Assembly: GCA_013287025.1 (NCBI GenBank)
Contig: JABDEN010000021.1
Span: 1-24,678 of the forward strand
Reading direction: 5' to 3'
Length of the DNA stretch: 24,678 nt
From: Gammaproteobacteria bacterium
GTDB lineage: Bacteria; Pseudomonadota; Gammaproteobacteria; DSM-16500
Program-made: the position numbers and the translations under genes
Part shown: piece by piece, positions 17,605-23,557 of the stretch
How the letters are laid out: each line of letters opens with the position of its first letter
Numbering within the stretch: position 1 is the stretch's first letter
Notes under the pieces: generated by a model
The model's input: only the letters and a program-made list of their open reading frames with translations
What the model was told of the DNA's origin: nothing
Database searches by the model: none

Positions 17605-18009
17605 TTAAAAATCCATGATCATTCTTGTTGTTTTATTGCTTTGCATTTGCTTCTCACTTTTAAACACCGGCTCAACATATTCATGTTTTAGCTGCTGAAT
17701 TAGTTTTGATTTTATATCCACCAGCTTTTCTGTGGTAATATCTTCAAAGCTTCGTTTATCAAGCTCATTAGTTATTTTAACCAATAAATTTGAAAGATTT
17801 TTTACCCTATGTTCTTTGCTTATTAGACATTCTTCAAACAAGCTCTCCAGCTCGATTGCCTTGGCATTATTAATCTCTTCTTCTAGTTCGCTATTCCAAT
17901 TAGAAAGAGTCTGGCGGCATTTGTTTAATTCTTTGCCAATTTTTGCCAGTGAATAACCTTTGGCTCTTAATTCTATAAATTGTTGTTTTATATCTATGTT
18001 TTTTGTCAT
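17605..18009 (-). CDS. HTH-domain protein of the mobile element (terminase-small-subunit-like or resolvase-type HTH)
   Basis: This 134-residue protein has an N-terminal helix-turn-helix, residues 8-37: FIELRAKGYSLAKIGKELN followed by the recognition helix CRQTLSNWNSELEE. Phage terminase small subunits and resolvase/transposase HTH domains share this pattern. The remainder is a charged helical region ending in a Lys/Gln-rich tail. The gene begins 1 nt after the stop of the 148-codon gene carrying the 9-bp repeats. A DNA-binding role is well supported. Which process it serves (replication, packaging or regulation) is not shown, and no terminase large subunit is present. Confidence 0.7.
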   Translation of the reverse strand: MTKNIDIKQQFIELRAKGYSLAKIGKELNKCRQTLSNWNSELEEEINNAKAIELESLFEECLISKEHRVKNLSNLLVKITNELDKRSFEDITTEKLVDIKSKLIQQLKHEYVEPVFKSEKQMQSNKTTRMIMDF

Positions 18010-18010
18010 G

Positions 18011-18457
18011 TTAATTGGTTGTTATTTGGTTAATAAAATTGATCACTTCTATATTGTTCAAATCTAGGTTTTTATCTTTGGAATATATTTCAGATATATC
18101 TTTTAAAGATTTCTGCTCTGCTTCTTCTATTGTAAAACCAGCTTCATATTCATAAATTGCCGCTCGTTCTTCATAAAGGTATTGATATTTTTCTATTTCA
18201 CTTTCTGAAACGCCTGACATTGTTGACATTCTTGACAATGTTAGCAAATTCAAGGGTTCGCAGAGTCTGACACTCTTGACACTCTCTGACATTGTAGGAT
18301 GATTTTTATGACCTAAACCATAAAATTCTCTTACAATGTCAACAATGTCAGGATTGCTATTATCGTCTGAAGCCTTGTATTTCTTAACATTGTCAAGAAA
18401 GTCAAGAATGTCAGAGGTTTGCTTACGAGAATTTGGAAAATTTAAATTATTGCCCAT
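18011..18457 (-). CDS. Small element-encoded protein whose gene carries the 9-bp repeat clusters
   Basis: The 148-residue product starts MGNNLNFPNSRKQTSDIL and is mostly polar and probably partly disordered in its first two thirds. Its C-terminal part (EERAAIYEYEAGFTIEEAE) resembles, as I recall, a short motif found at the end of many phage and integrative-element proteins. The start overlaps the primase stop by 11 nt. The coding region from about residue 15 to 81 is dominated by eleven 9-bp DNA repeats, which produce the local peptide repeats DILDFLDNV, DIVDIV and RMSTMS. The repeats fall in different codon phases, so the DNA, not the peptide, seems to be conserved. Protein function is unknown. 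Confidence 0.7.
   Translation of the reverse strand: MGNNLNFPNSRKQTSDILDFLDNVKKYKASDDNSNPDIVDIVREFYGLGHKNHPTMSESVKSVRLCEPLNLLTLSRMSTMSGVSESEIEKYQYLYEERAAIYEYEAGFTIEEAEQKSLKDISEIYSKDKNLDLNNIEVINFINQITTN
18215..18413. repeat. Cluster of eleven 9-bp iteron-like repeats (candidate replication origin)
   Basis: The consensus unit is TGACATTGT. Plus-strand copies: TGACATTGT 18215-18223, TGACATTCT 18224-18232, TGACAATGT 18233-18241; then TGACACTCT 18268-18276 and 18277-18285, and TGACATTGT 18287-18295. Reverse-oriented copies: ACAATGTCA 18333-18341 and 18342-18350; ACATTGTCA 18387-18395, AGAAAGTCA 18396-18404, AGAATGTCA 18405-18413. The four clusters are spaced about 53-60 bp centre to centre. The two orientations face each other across an AT-rich stretch (18296-18332). 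Directly repeated short units beside a primase/helicase gene and an AT-rich segment are typical of iteron origins. The origin role is inferred. Confidence 0.8.
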
Positions 18458-20897
18458 TTCTAATCTCCTTGATTAAGATTGAATTTAAAAAGTAAGAGCG
18501 TTTCTCTTTTTGCTGAAAAGAAGGTAGTGTTAACTTTTCTATAAAATAATTATGCTCCACCAAGATATTTATGATGTTTTCTAAATCATCATTTGAGTAC
18601 GATCCAAATGCTCTTGACAGATCTCTTTTTGTAAATTCTTTTAAGAAAGTGCTTTCTTCTCCTTTTTTAATTATTTTAGCTTGAATCTTTTCTATAAGCT
18701 CTAAAGCAGCGTTATTATAACCATCCTCTCCACTCAATAGGCTGTATATCCTATTAGCATGACTTTCTAAGTAATTACAGAAAAGAATAGCTTTAGAAAG
18801 TGTAGTTGCATTTATGGTTTTTTCCCCTGTTTGATTTCTTACTAAATGAAAAATCAAACATAAAGCCGGCAATAATTTATGATATTTGGATAAGTGTTGA
18901 GAAATTAATGGCTTACCATTCTTATAAAGCTGATTTACTTTCTTATCATTCTCTATATGCCACTTTTGATATATTTCTTGAGCCTCTTCGTTGAAAGAAA
19001 TATAAGGGTAATTTTTACCATCTTTCTCTATTGATCCACTAGCACAACTGAAGAAATCCGCATCATTTAAGAAATTGGCAATTCTGACAATTTGATTTTT
19101 CGCTTCCTCATTGGGTTTTTTATCAGTATAATCATTTTTTATAGAATCAGGGTAAACCAGCAATTGAAATCTTTGTAACAGGCCATCATTAAGGCTTGTT
19201 ATGGTTTTCTTTAAATATCCTTTTATTAAATCTGGTTGTGTAGTTCCAACAATTGAAATAGCAGCATTATTTGCGATTATTGACCCTCTGCCTATGGTGT
19301 CGTTTCTAACTGTGGCATTACCATTCCACATTTCCAGATAGTAACTTCTATCACCCTCATTCTCTTTTTTATTAAGATTAGATAAAAAGCCTGCTAGCTC
19401 ATCTCTTTCTAAGAGAACAGAAGCGCTTTGATTATCTCTTAAAATTTCAGTTATTTTTTGAGTTGTGGCCTCATTGATCCTATATCTCTCTAAAGATACT
19501 TTTTCTGGCTCTTGCAAAGAATATAGTTTGCTTAAAATTTCTTCGGTATCTTTGCCGGCTCTACTTAATTGATTATATTTATCCTCTAGAGCTTTTTTGA
19601 TTAGCTTATATTTTTCGAACTCTTTTTTATAATCTTTGCTTTTGTTATCATAAGTTTCTTTTGCTGCATTTTCTAAAGTAGAAAAGAAAAATAGAGCCTC
19701 TTTTAATGAAGGAGTTTTTCTGGTGCTTGGATTACCAATTAAACCACCCCATAAATTAGGAAATACACAAAAACTATCATTTTTCTTTGGCTTCATTGCC
19801 ACCTTTCCGGCTATTATCGAGGAAAAACCAACAATTAATGGGATTGCTACAAAATCTGCCGGTACAGACAATCTTTCAGAAACATCCTTAACAAATCCTC
19901 TTAATTCATCTGGCAAGAAGTTATCAATATCAAATGCTCTAACCAACTTTAGATTATCGTTTTTAATTGGAATTATTTCTTTAGGATTACGGGTTATTTG
20001 TAACTGTTTTTTAACCTCTTCAATTCCTTCCAATTGCCGTAAATCATCAAAATCACTGGGGTTGGTTGAATTATTCTTAAATATTGGTAAAACAATGGAT
20101 AAGTTAAATTCTTTTGCCGCTTCCTCTGCCTTCTCTCTCCCAATATTATTAGGTTTTGATAAATCGTTATCTCCGGCAATAATAATTTTATGATTTGGAT
20201 ATTTGACGGTGATATTTTTGGCTACTTTCTTTAAATTGCCACAATTATAGGCTACAATCACTAAACAATCTGTCTTTGCCAGAAGAATTGATAAACCTGT
20301 TGCTACGCCTTCACAGATAAAAATTGTTTGACTATCTTTATTGCCAAATTCGCCATAATAACCTTGAGTTCTGCTACCTTTTAGAAATTTCTTAAACTTA
20401 TTGTCATAAGTGGCATTATCATAAATAAATTGTAAGGAATTTATAGTGCCTTGATTATCGATTAAAGCAGTAGCAATAAAATTACCTCCCATATCTTTGC
20501 CAAACTTAATACCCTCAATGGCTGATAACTCCTTATTATTTAGATAAATTGAAGTACCATTATCAGATAAATTCTGCCATATTTCTGCAGCTTTTATACT
20601 CGCTTCTTTATATTGCTTTGAACGTTCTAGGTCTCTTTGCCTTTTTTCAGCTTTAATCTTTCGTTCCAGATCATCTTTTTGATAAGGAGTTAAATTTTCA
20701 TTTGCTCCATTAGGGCTGATAATTTGTTTTATTGCTGGCAACCTATTCTTCCAGTCTCCCGCAACCAGATAATTACCATAACAAATATACCAATGACTCT
20801 TGCCAAAGCGATGAATATTACCATCTTGGATTATTTCTTTATCAGGATTATAGCCATTTTCTACTAAAATATCTCTAGCTTTGGTAATATTAGACAT
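18447..20897 (-). CDS. Toprim-DUF3987 primase/helicase-like replication protein of a mobile element
   Basis: I place the start at ATG 20897 (816 residues, MSNITKARDIL) because an AGGA ribosome binding site precedes it by 7 nt; an upstream ATG at 20948 would add 17 residues without such support. The N-terminal 100 residues look like a primase zinc/DNA-binding region, followed by a Toprim domain with CEGVATGLS (about 196) and GDND (about 242). The DUF3987 part has a P-loop-like GNPSTRKTPS (about 389) and an acidic LLERDELAGF (about 495), as in helicase/ATPase proteins of phage satellites and integrative elements. The start overlaps the AlpA-like gene by 8 nt, and the next gene overlaps its stop by 11 nt. 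It probably initiates replication of the element, plausibly at the repeat cluster just downstream. The protein appears intact. Confidence 0.88.
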   Translation of the reverse strand: MSNITKARDILVENGYNPDKEIIQDGNIHRFGKSHWYICYGNYLVAGDWKNRLPAIKQIISPNGANENLTPYQKDDLERKIKAEKRQRDLERSKQYKEASIKAAEIWQNLSDNGTSIYLNNKELSAIEGIKFGKDMGGNFIATALIDNQGTINSLQFIYDNATYDNKFKKFLKGSRTQGYYGEFGNKDSQTIFICEGVATGLSILLAKTDCLVIVAYNCGNLKKVAKNITVKYPNHKIIIAGDNDLSKPNNIGREKAEEAAKEFNLSIVLPIFKNNSTNPSDFDDLRQLEGIEEVKKQLQITRNPKEIIPIKNDNLKLVRAFDIDNFLPDELRGFVKDVSERLSVPADFVAIPLIVGFSSIIAGKVAMKPKKNDSFCVFPNLWGGLIGNPSTRKTPSLKEALFFFSTLENAAKETYDNKSKDYKKEFEKYKLIKKALEDKYNQLSRAGKDTEEILSKLYSLQEPEKVSLERYRINEATTQKITEILRDNQSASVLLERDELAGFLSNLNKKENEGDRSYYLEMWNGNATVRNDTIGRGSIIANNAAISIVGTTQPDLIKGYLKKTITSLNDGLLQRFQLLVYPDSIKNDYTDKKPNEEAKNQIVRIANFLNDADFFSCASGSIEKDGKNYPYISFNEEAQEIYQKWHIENDKKVNQLYKNGKPLISQHLSKYHKLLPALCLIFHLVRNQTGEKTINATTLSKAILFCNYLESHANRIYSLLSGEDGYNNAALELIEKIQAKIIKKGEESTFLKEFTKRDLSRAFGSYSNDDLENIINILVEHNYFIEKLTLPSFQQKEKRSYFLNSILIKEIRNGQ

Positions 20898-21111
20898 CTT
20901 TATTTCCTGCTCCTTGTTGGTTTTTAGAAATAAAAGCTTCAATATCACTGAGTTTGTACTTAACGCAACGCCCTATCTTATAACAAGGTAGATTATATCT
21001 TTTGTAACAACTCCAAACTGCTAAAGTATTATCTTTTATCCCCAATCGTTTTGCAGCTTGTTTGCGAGTTAACAATTGATCTGGATCTATACCTGTATTT
21101 AATGCTATCAT
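20890..21111 (-). CDS. AlpA-like / excisionase-type HTH protein
   Basis: The 73-residue protein is a single MerR-like winged helix of the HTH_17 type. LLTRKQAAKRLGIKDNTLAVW (residues 13-33) is the helix-turn-helix, and RCVKYKLSDIEAFI (about 48-61) is the usual wing and closing helix. Such proteins serve as excisionases or as activators of integrase and replication genes in prophages and satellites. It overlaps the primase start by 8 nt, so the two are translationally linked. The 73-bp upstream gap contains an inverted repeat at 21139-21158. The family assignment is firm; activator versus excisionase cannot be decided here. Confidence 0.85.
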   Translation of the reverse strand: MIALNTGIDPDQLLTRKQAAKRLGIKDNTLAVWSCYKRYNLPCYKIGRCVKYKLSDIEAFISKNQQGAGNKDV

Positions 21112-21138
21112 TTTTGTTTTTAATTAAATTAATAGATA

Positions 21139-21158
21139 TGTTAAATTGACACTTAACA
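21139..21158. promoter_or_regulatory. Short inverted repeat upstream of the AlpA-like gene
   Basis: TGTTAA (21139-21144) and TTAACA (21153-21158) form perfect 6-bp arms around an 8-bp spacer, 28 bp before the AlpA-like ATG. It could be an operator for AlpA or for the XRE repressor, but it does not match the TTTAC-N4-GTAAA palindromes upstream of the XRE gene. Confidence 0.35.
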
Positions 21159-21184
21159 GTTAGTTTAAAAAAATAGATTAAATA

Positions 21185-21781
21185 CTAATATTTCTTTAAA
21201 AGACCCAAAGTATTTAATCTATTGACCGTAGTTTCTCTTGATGATCGGAAGAAAATCATCATCTGTATTATTCTATCACCTAAATCAAAAGTATCCGCAA
21301 AATCTTCATTCCATTTTCTGATGGCCAATTCTCTTGGCATTAAAAGCATAGCAGCAACCATGTTAGCTTGAGTTTCAGCTTTTTTAGTTTCTGGATTAAA
21401 CTCATTATGAAAATCTATTAAATTCTTATTTCCCCCAGCATGATCTAAAATAAAGTGTCCTATCTCATGACCCATAGTAAAGTTACATCTTGCTTCGTCG
21501 ATAAACTGGTCTGTATCAAGGTGGTCCAAAGAGATATCAATCCATATTGCTTTATTGTCCAAATCTAGCAATCCTAATGTTCCCGGCAAATCATCATCTA
21601 AATTTTCATACATAATTCTTAAATTACATATCTTTTCAGCAATAAGATCCATAGGAGTTGGACTATTAAAATCATAAAAACCCATTTTTTGAGCTTTTTT
21701 TAGTAATTCAAATACTATTTCCTCAATACACGTAGGACTTAAAAACCTTATTCTATTAGTCAATATCTTCTTCCTCCTCAA
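21185..21781 (-). CDS. ImmA/IrrE-family zinc metallopeptidase
   Basis: The 198-residue protein carries the zinc-protease motif HEIGH (in MGHEIGHFILDHAGG, about residues 104-118). A downstream glutamate in KKAETQANMVAAMLLMP is the likely third ligand; both are hallmarks of ImmA/IrrE proteins. In the family (ImmA of ICEBs1, IrrE/PprI of Deinococcus) the protease cleaves an XRE-type repressor, for example after DNA damage or quorum signals, and so derepresses the element or stress genes. The gene overlaps the 3' end of the XRE gene by 26 nt, so the likely substrate is encoded by its operon partner. Length and motifs are normal for the family. Substrate identity is inferred from the pairing. Confidence 0.9.
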   Translation of the reverse strand: MRRKKILTNRIRFLSPTCIEEIVFELLKKAQKMGFYDFNSPTPMDLIAEKICNLRIMYENLDDDLPGTLGLLDLDNKAIWIDISLDHLDTDQFIDEARCNFTMGHEIGHFILDHAGGNKNLIDFHNEFNPETKKAETQANMVAAMLLMPRELAIRKWNEDFADTFDLGDRIIQMMIFFRSSRETTVNRLNTLGLLKKY

Positions 21782-22124
21782 CTTCTGCTAAAAATTGCTT
21801 TAAGTGATGAGGCTTAGCTCTCCTTAATAAAGAAGCATAAATTGCAGGTTTTGTACTTATTATTTTCTGCAGATCAGATGCTATTTTACCAGCCCTTGCT
21901 AGTAATTCGTCTTCATCGATATTTAATATATTTGCCATTTTTTTAATATTTTCTTCTTTTGGTGGTTTAAAATCACCAATTTCCATTTTACTAATAAAGG
22001 CCGGACTAATATCAAGTTTGCCTGCAAATTCCCTCAAACCAATATTTAGCTTAAGCCTTCTGTTTCTAACAAATTCACCAAACGCAACATCCCGCTGCTC
22101 TGAAGTATTGTTTTTTATAGTCAT
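21756..22124 (-). CDS. XRE-family repressor paired with ImmA/IrrE protease
   Basis: The 122-residue protein has a Cro/C1-type helix-turn-helix at about residues 13-70 (FGEFVRNRRLKLNIGLREFA, then ISPAFISKMEIGDFKPP). The C-terminal part (LLRRAKPHHLKQFLAEVEEE) ends in an acidic tail. Homologues of this architecture control integrative elements and are the usual targets of a co-encoded ImmA-like protease. It is the first gene of the minus-strand block. Two perfect 20-bp palindromes lie 34 and 90 bp upstream of its ATG and are strong candidates for its operators, implying autoregulation. Unlike many lysogeny switches, the replication genes are on the same strand downstream, with no divergent gene. 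Confidence 0.88.
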   Translation of the reverse strand: MTIKNNTSEQRDVAFGEFVRNRRLKLNIGLREFAGKLDISPAFISKMEIGDFKPPKEENIKKMANILNIDEDELLARAGKIASDLQKIISTKPAIYASLLRRAKPHHLKQFLAEVEEEEDID

Positions 22125-22157
22125 ATGTTCTTCAAGGGTTTTATTTCCTACTTATGG

Positions 22158-22177
22158 TAATTTACGTTTGTAAATTA
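22158..22177. promoter_or_regulatory. Palindromic operator 1 upstream of the XRE/ImmA genes
   Basis: TAATTTACGTTTGTAAATTA is a perfect inverted repeat with 8-bp arms around a 4-bp spacer, followed by GTATC. It lies 34 bp upstream of the XRE ATG, where a bound repressor would overlap the promoter. It shares the core TTTAC-N4-GTAAA with the site at 22214-22233. Confidence 0.75.
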
Positions 22178-22213
22178 GTATCCAAAAGTAAGTTTCATCT
22201 CTTTACATTTTGG

Positions 22214-22233
22214 TGATTTACTTTCGTAAATCA
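22214..22233. promoter_or_regulatory. Palindromic operator 2 upstream of the XRE/ImmA genes
   Basis: TGATTTACTTTCGTAAATCA is a second perfect 8-bp-arm palindrome with a 4-bp spacer, also followed by GTATC, 56 bp centre-to-centre from the first. It is nested inside a wider inverted pair, CTTTACA (22201-22207) and TGTAAAG (22243-22249), which could be weaker half-sites or a promoter-proximal hairpin. Confidence 0.75.
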
Positions 22234-22466
22234 GTATCAATTTGTAAAGCGTCAACTAAAACCTAATCAAAGAAAATAAATTGTCAACAAACAATTATGA
22301 ATATTATTTTATATTTCATAGATAATTTGAATCAATCTTGTCTAGAGCCTTTAATACAGGCTAGCAACTGGATTTTACTTTTATAGGTTTTGACTTAAGT
22401 TTATTTAGCATGATCAAAATGATACATATTTAAACTTATCAAGGTTTTGATGTTTTTCTGTTATTA
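22234..22466. other. AT-rich intergenic stretch without a gene
   Basis: Apart from the TGTAAAG half-site at its left end and a small inverted pair AATTGT/ACAATT near 22281-22300, I see no gene, RNA or strong promoter here. No integrase reading frame or recognisable remnant is present, although this is where one would be expected beside a tRNA-integrated element. Confidence 0.6.
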
Positions 22467-22487
22467 TTCGGCACCATTTCGGCACCA
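22467..22487. repeat. Tandem 10-bp direct repeat TTCGGCACCA next to tRNA-Thr
   Basis: Two exact copies of TTCGGCACCA (22467-22476 and 22478-22487) are separated by one T, an 11-bp period of about one helical turn. They lie 47 bp from the encoded CCA end of the tRNA gene and are strikingly G+C-rich for this region. Their place and spacing fit arm-type binding sites for a tyrosine integrase or excisionase. This is inference; no integrase gene is visible. Confidence 0.5.
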
Positions 22488-22510
22488 CAGAAATAATGAT
22501 TTTTATGATA

Positions 22511-22525
22511 AAGGCTTTAAGCCTT
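22511..22525 (-). terminator. Possible weak terminator after tRNA-Thr
   Basis: AAGGCTT, one base and AAGCCTT form a perfect 7-bp-arm inverted repeat 9 nt after the CCA end of the tRNA on the minus strand. The following sequence is AT-rich but lacks a real U-tract, so terminator function is uncertain. It could instead belong to the attachment region. Confidence 0.35.
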
Positions 22526-22533
22526 ATAAGGGC

Positions 22534-22608
22534 TGGTGCTGTCAACTGGATTTGAACCGGCGACCTCTTCATTACCAATGAAGTGCTCTACCACTGAGCT
22601 ATGACAGC
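22534..22608 (-). tRNA. tRNA-Thr (anticodon GGT) with encoded CCA
   Basis: The minus strand folds as a full cloverleaf. The acceptor arms GCTGTCA and TGACAGC pair over 7 bp, with discriminator A and CCA. The D-arm has TAGCTCAGTGGTAGAGCA. The anticodon stem CTTCA/TGAAG holds the loop TTGGTAA, giving anticodon GGT (threonine, ACC/ACT codons). The T-arm contains GGTTCAAATCC. The 3' end faces the accessory block (16664-22124), the usual orientation for elements integrated at a tRNA 3' end. I found no second copy of the tRNA 3' segment in the window. Confidence 0.95.
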
Positions 22609-22662
22609 ATTTTTGAGAAGGTTGCAAACTTTAAAGTGATAAAACGAAATTTGCAATTTGAA

Positions 22663-23457
22663 TTATTTAAAAAATCCTTGAGCGATTTTTAGGATTTCTT
22701 CGTGAACCTTTTTATCGCCGCAAGCAAGAATTTGGCCGTTGGAATGAATATTTAACTTATTTCCTGACCAATCGGTGATTATGCCACCTGCGCCTTCTAT
22801 AATTGGCACAAGAGCGCAGAAATCGTAGCTGCTCAGGCCTCTTTCGATAATAATATCCACAAAACCCAGCGCCAAAAGCCCAAATAAATAACAATCACCA
22901 CCATAAAAAACGCCGCCTGATTTTTGATATTTGGTTTGAGAGGAAATTTTGCTGAAAAATTCCAAATCCAAACCTTTAAAATAAACGGGTGAAGTTGAGC
23001 ATAAAATAGAATTCTCAATCGATCCAGATTTGCGCGTTTCAATCTTTTTATTATTAAAAATCGCACCTCTATCCTTGGCTCCAAGCCATCTTTCATTATT
23101 AATTGGCTGATTTATCACGCCTAAAATCGGAACATTTTTATAAGTCAAAGAAATCAATGTGCCGAAAATCGGACGGCCGATAATGAAGGACGAAGTGCCG
23201 TCAATTGGATCAATCACCCATTTAAAATCGGCATCCAAATTAATAGTGCCGAATTCTTCGCCGATAATGCCGTGATCCGGATATTTTTTCATGATTTCTT
23301 CACGAATTATTTTCTCAATTCCTTTATCAGCTAAAGTCACCGGAGTCGTGTCTGGCTTGTCTTGTTCGTGATTTTGTGTGCGGAAATATTTCTGAGCTAT
23401 ATTGGAACTTAAATCGGCTAAATGGTTGCTGAAATCTATTAATTCTTGATTTATCAT
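22663..23457 (-). CDS. Inositol-monophosphatase-family phosphatase, HisN-like
   Basis: The 264-residue protein is a metal-dependent phosphatase of the IMPase superfamily. It shows GEEFG (66-70), the metal-binding DPIDGTSSF (83-91) and a second Asp in SSYDFCALVPIIEGAGG (Asp212), completing the usual ligand set. RPIFGTLISL and GVINQPINNERWLGA are typical of the histidinol-phosphate phosphatase (HisN-type) branch, which dephosphorylates histidinol phosphate. In a reduced host-associated genome without other his genes it may act on another sugar or inositol phosphate. It lies about 55 bp upstream of the tRNA-Thr gene on the same strand. It is divergent from the thiolase gene across a 100-bp spacer that must hold both promoters. 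Family assignment is firm; substrate is open. Confidence 0.88.
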   Translation of the reverse strand: MINQELIDFSNHLADLSSNIAQKYFRTQNHEQDKPDTTPVTLADKGIEKIIREEIMKKYPDHGIIGEEFGTINLDADFKWVIDPIDGTSSFIIGRPIFGTLISLTYKNVPILGVINQPINNERWLGAKDRGAIFNNKKIETRKSGSIENSILCSTSPVYFKGLDLEFFSKISSQTKYQKSGGVFYGGDCYLFGLLALGFVDIIIERGLSSYDFCALVPIIEGAGGIITDWSGNKLNIHSNGQILACGDKKVHEEILKIAQGFFK

Positions 23458-23557
23458 TTTGCTTAAATTAAGTTTGATTGGCTCCCATAAATGTTGGGAT
23501 CGTCCTTTAAAATTAAGCCAAAAATATATTTATTAAAATTTACTTAGCAAATAATTT

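Noticed and set aside
18215..18413. 9-bp repeats taken as a CRISPR array or a simple peptide repeat
   Set aside because: The units are contiguous without spacers and occur in both orientations and in different codon phases, which fits neither.
20898..20948. Upstream ATG at 20948 as the start of the primase/helicase gene
   Set aside because: It adds 17 atypical residues inside the AlpA-like gene and has no ribosome site, whereas ATG 20897 has an AGGA at good spacing.
22250..22533. A hidden integrase or integrase remnant beside tRNA-Thr
   Set aside because: Reading both strands here gave no frame of useful length and no R-H-R-Y type motif, so I cannot support it.
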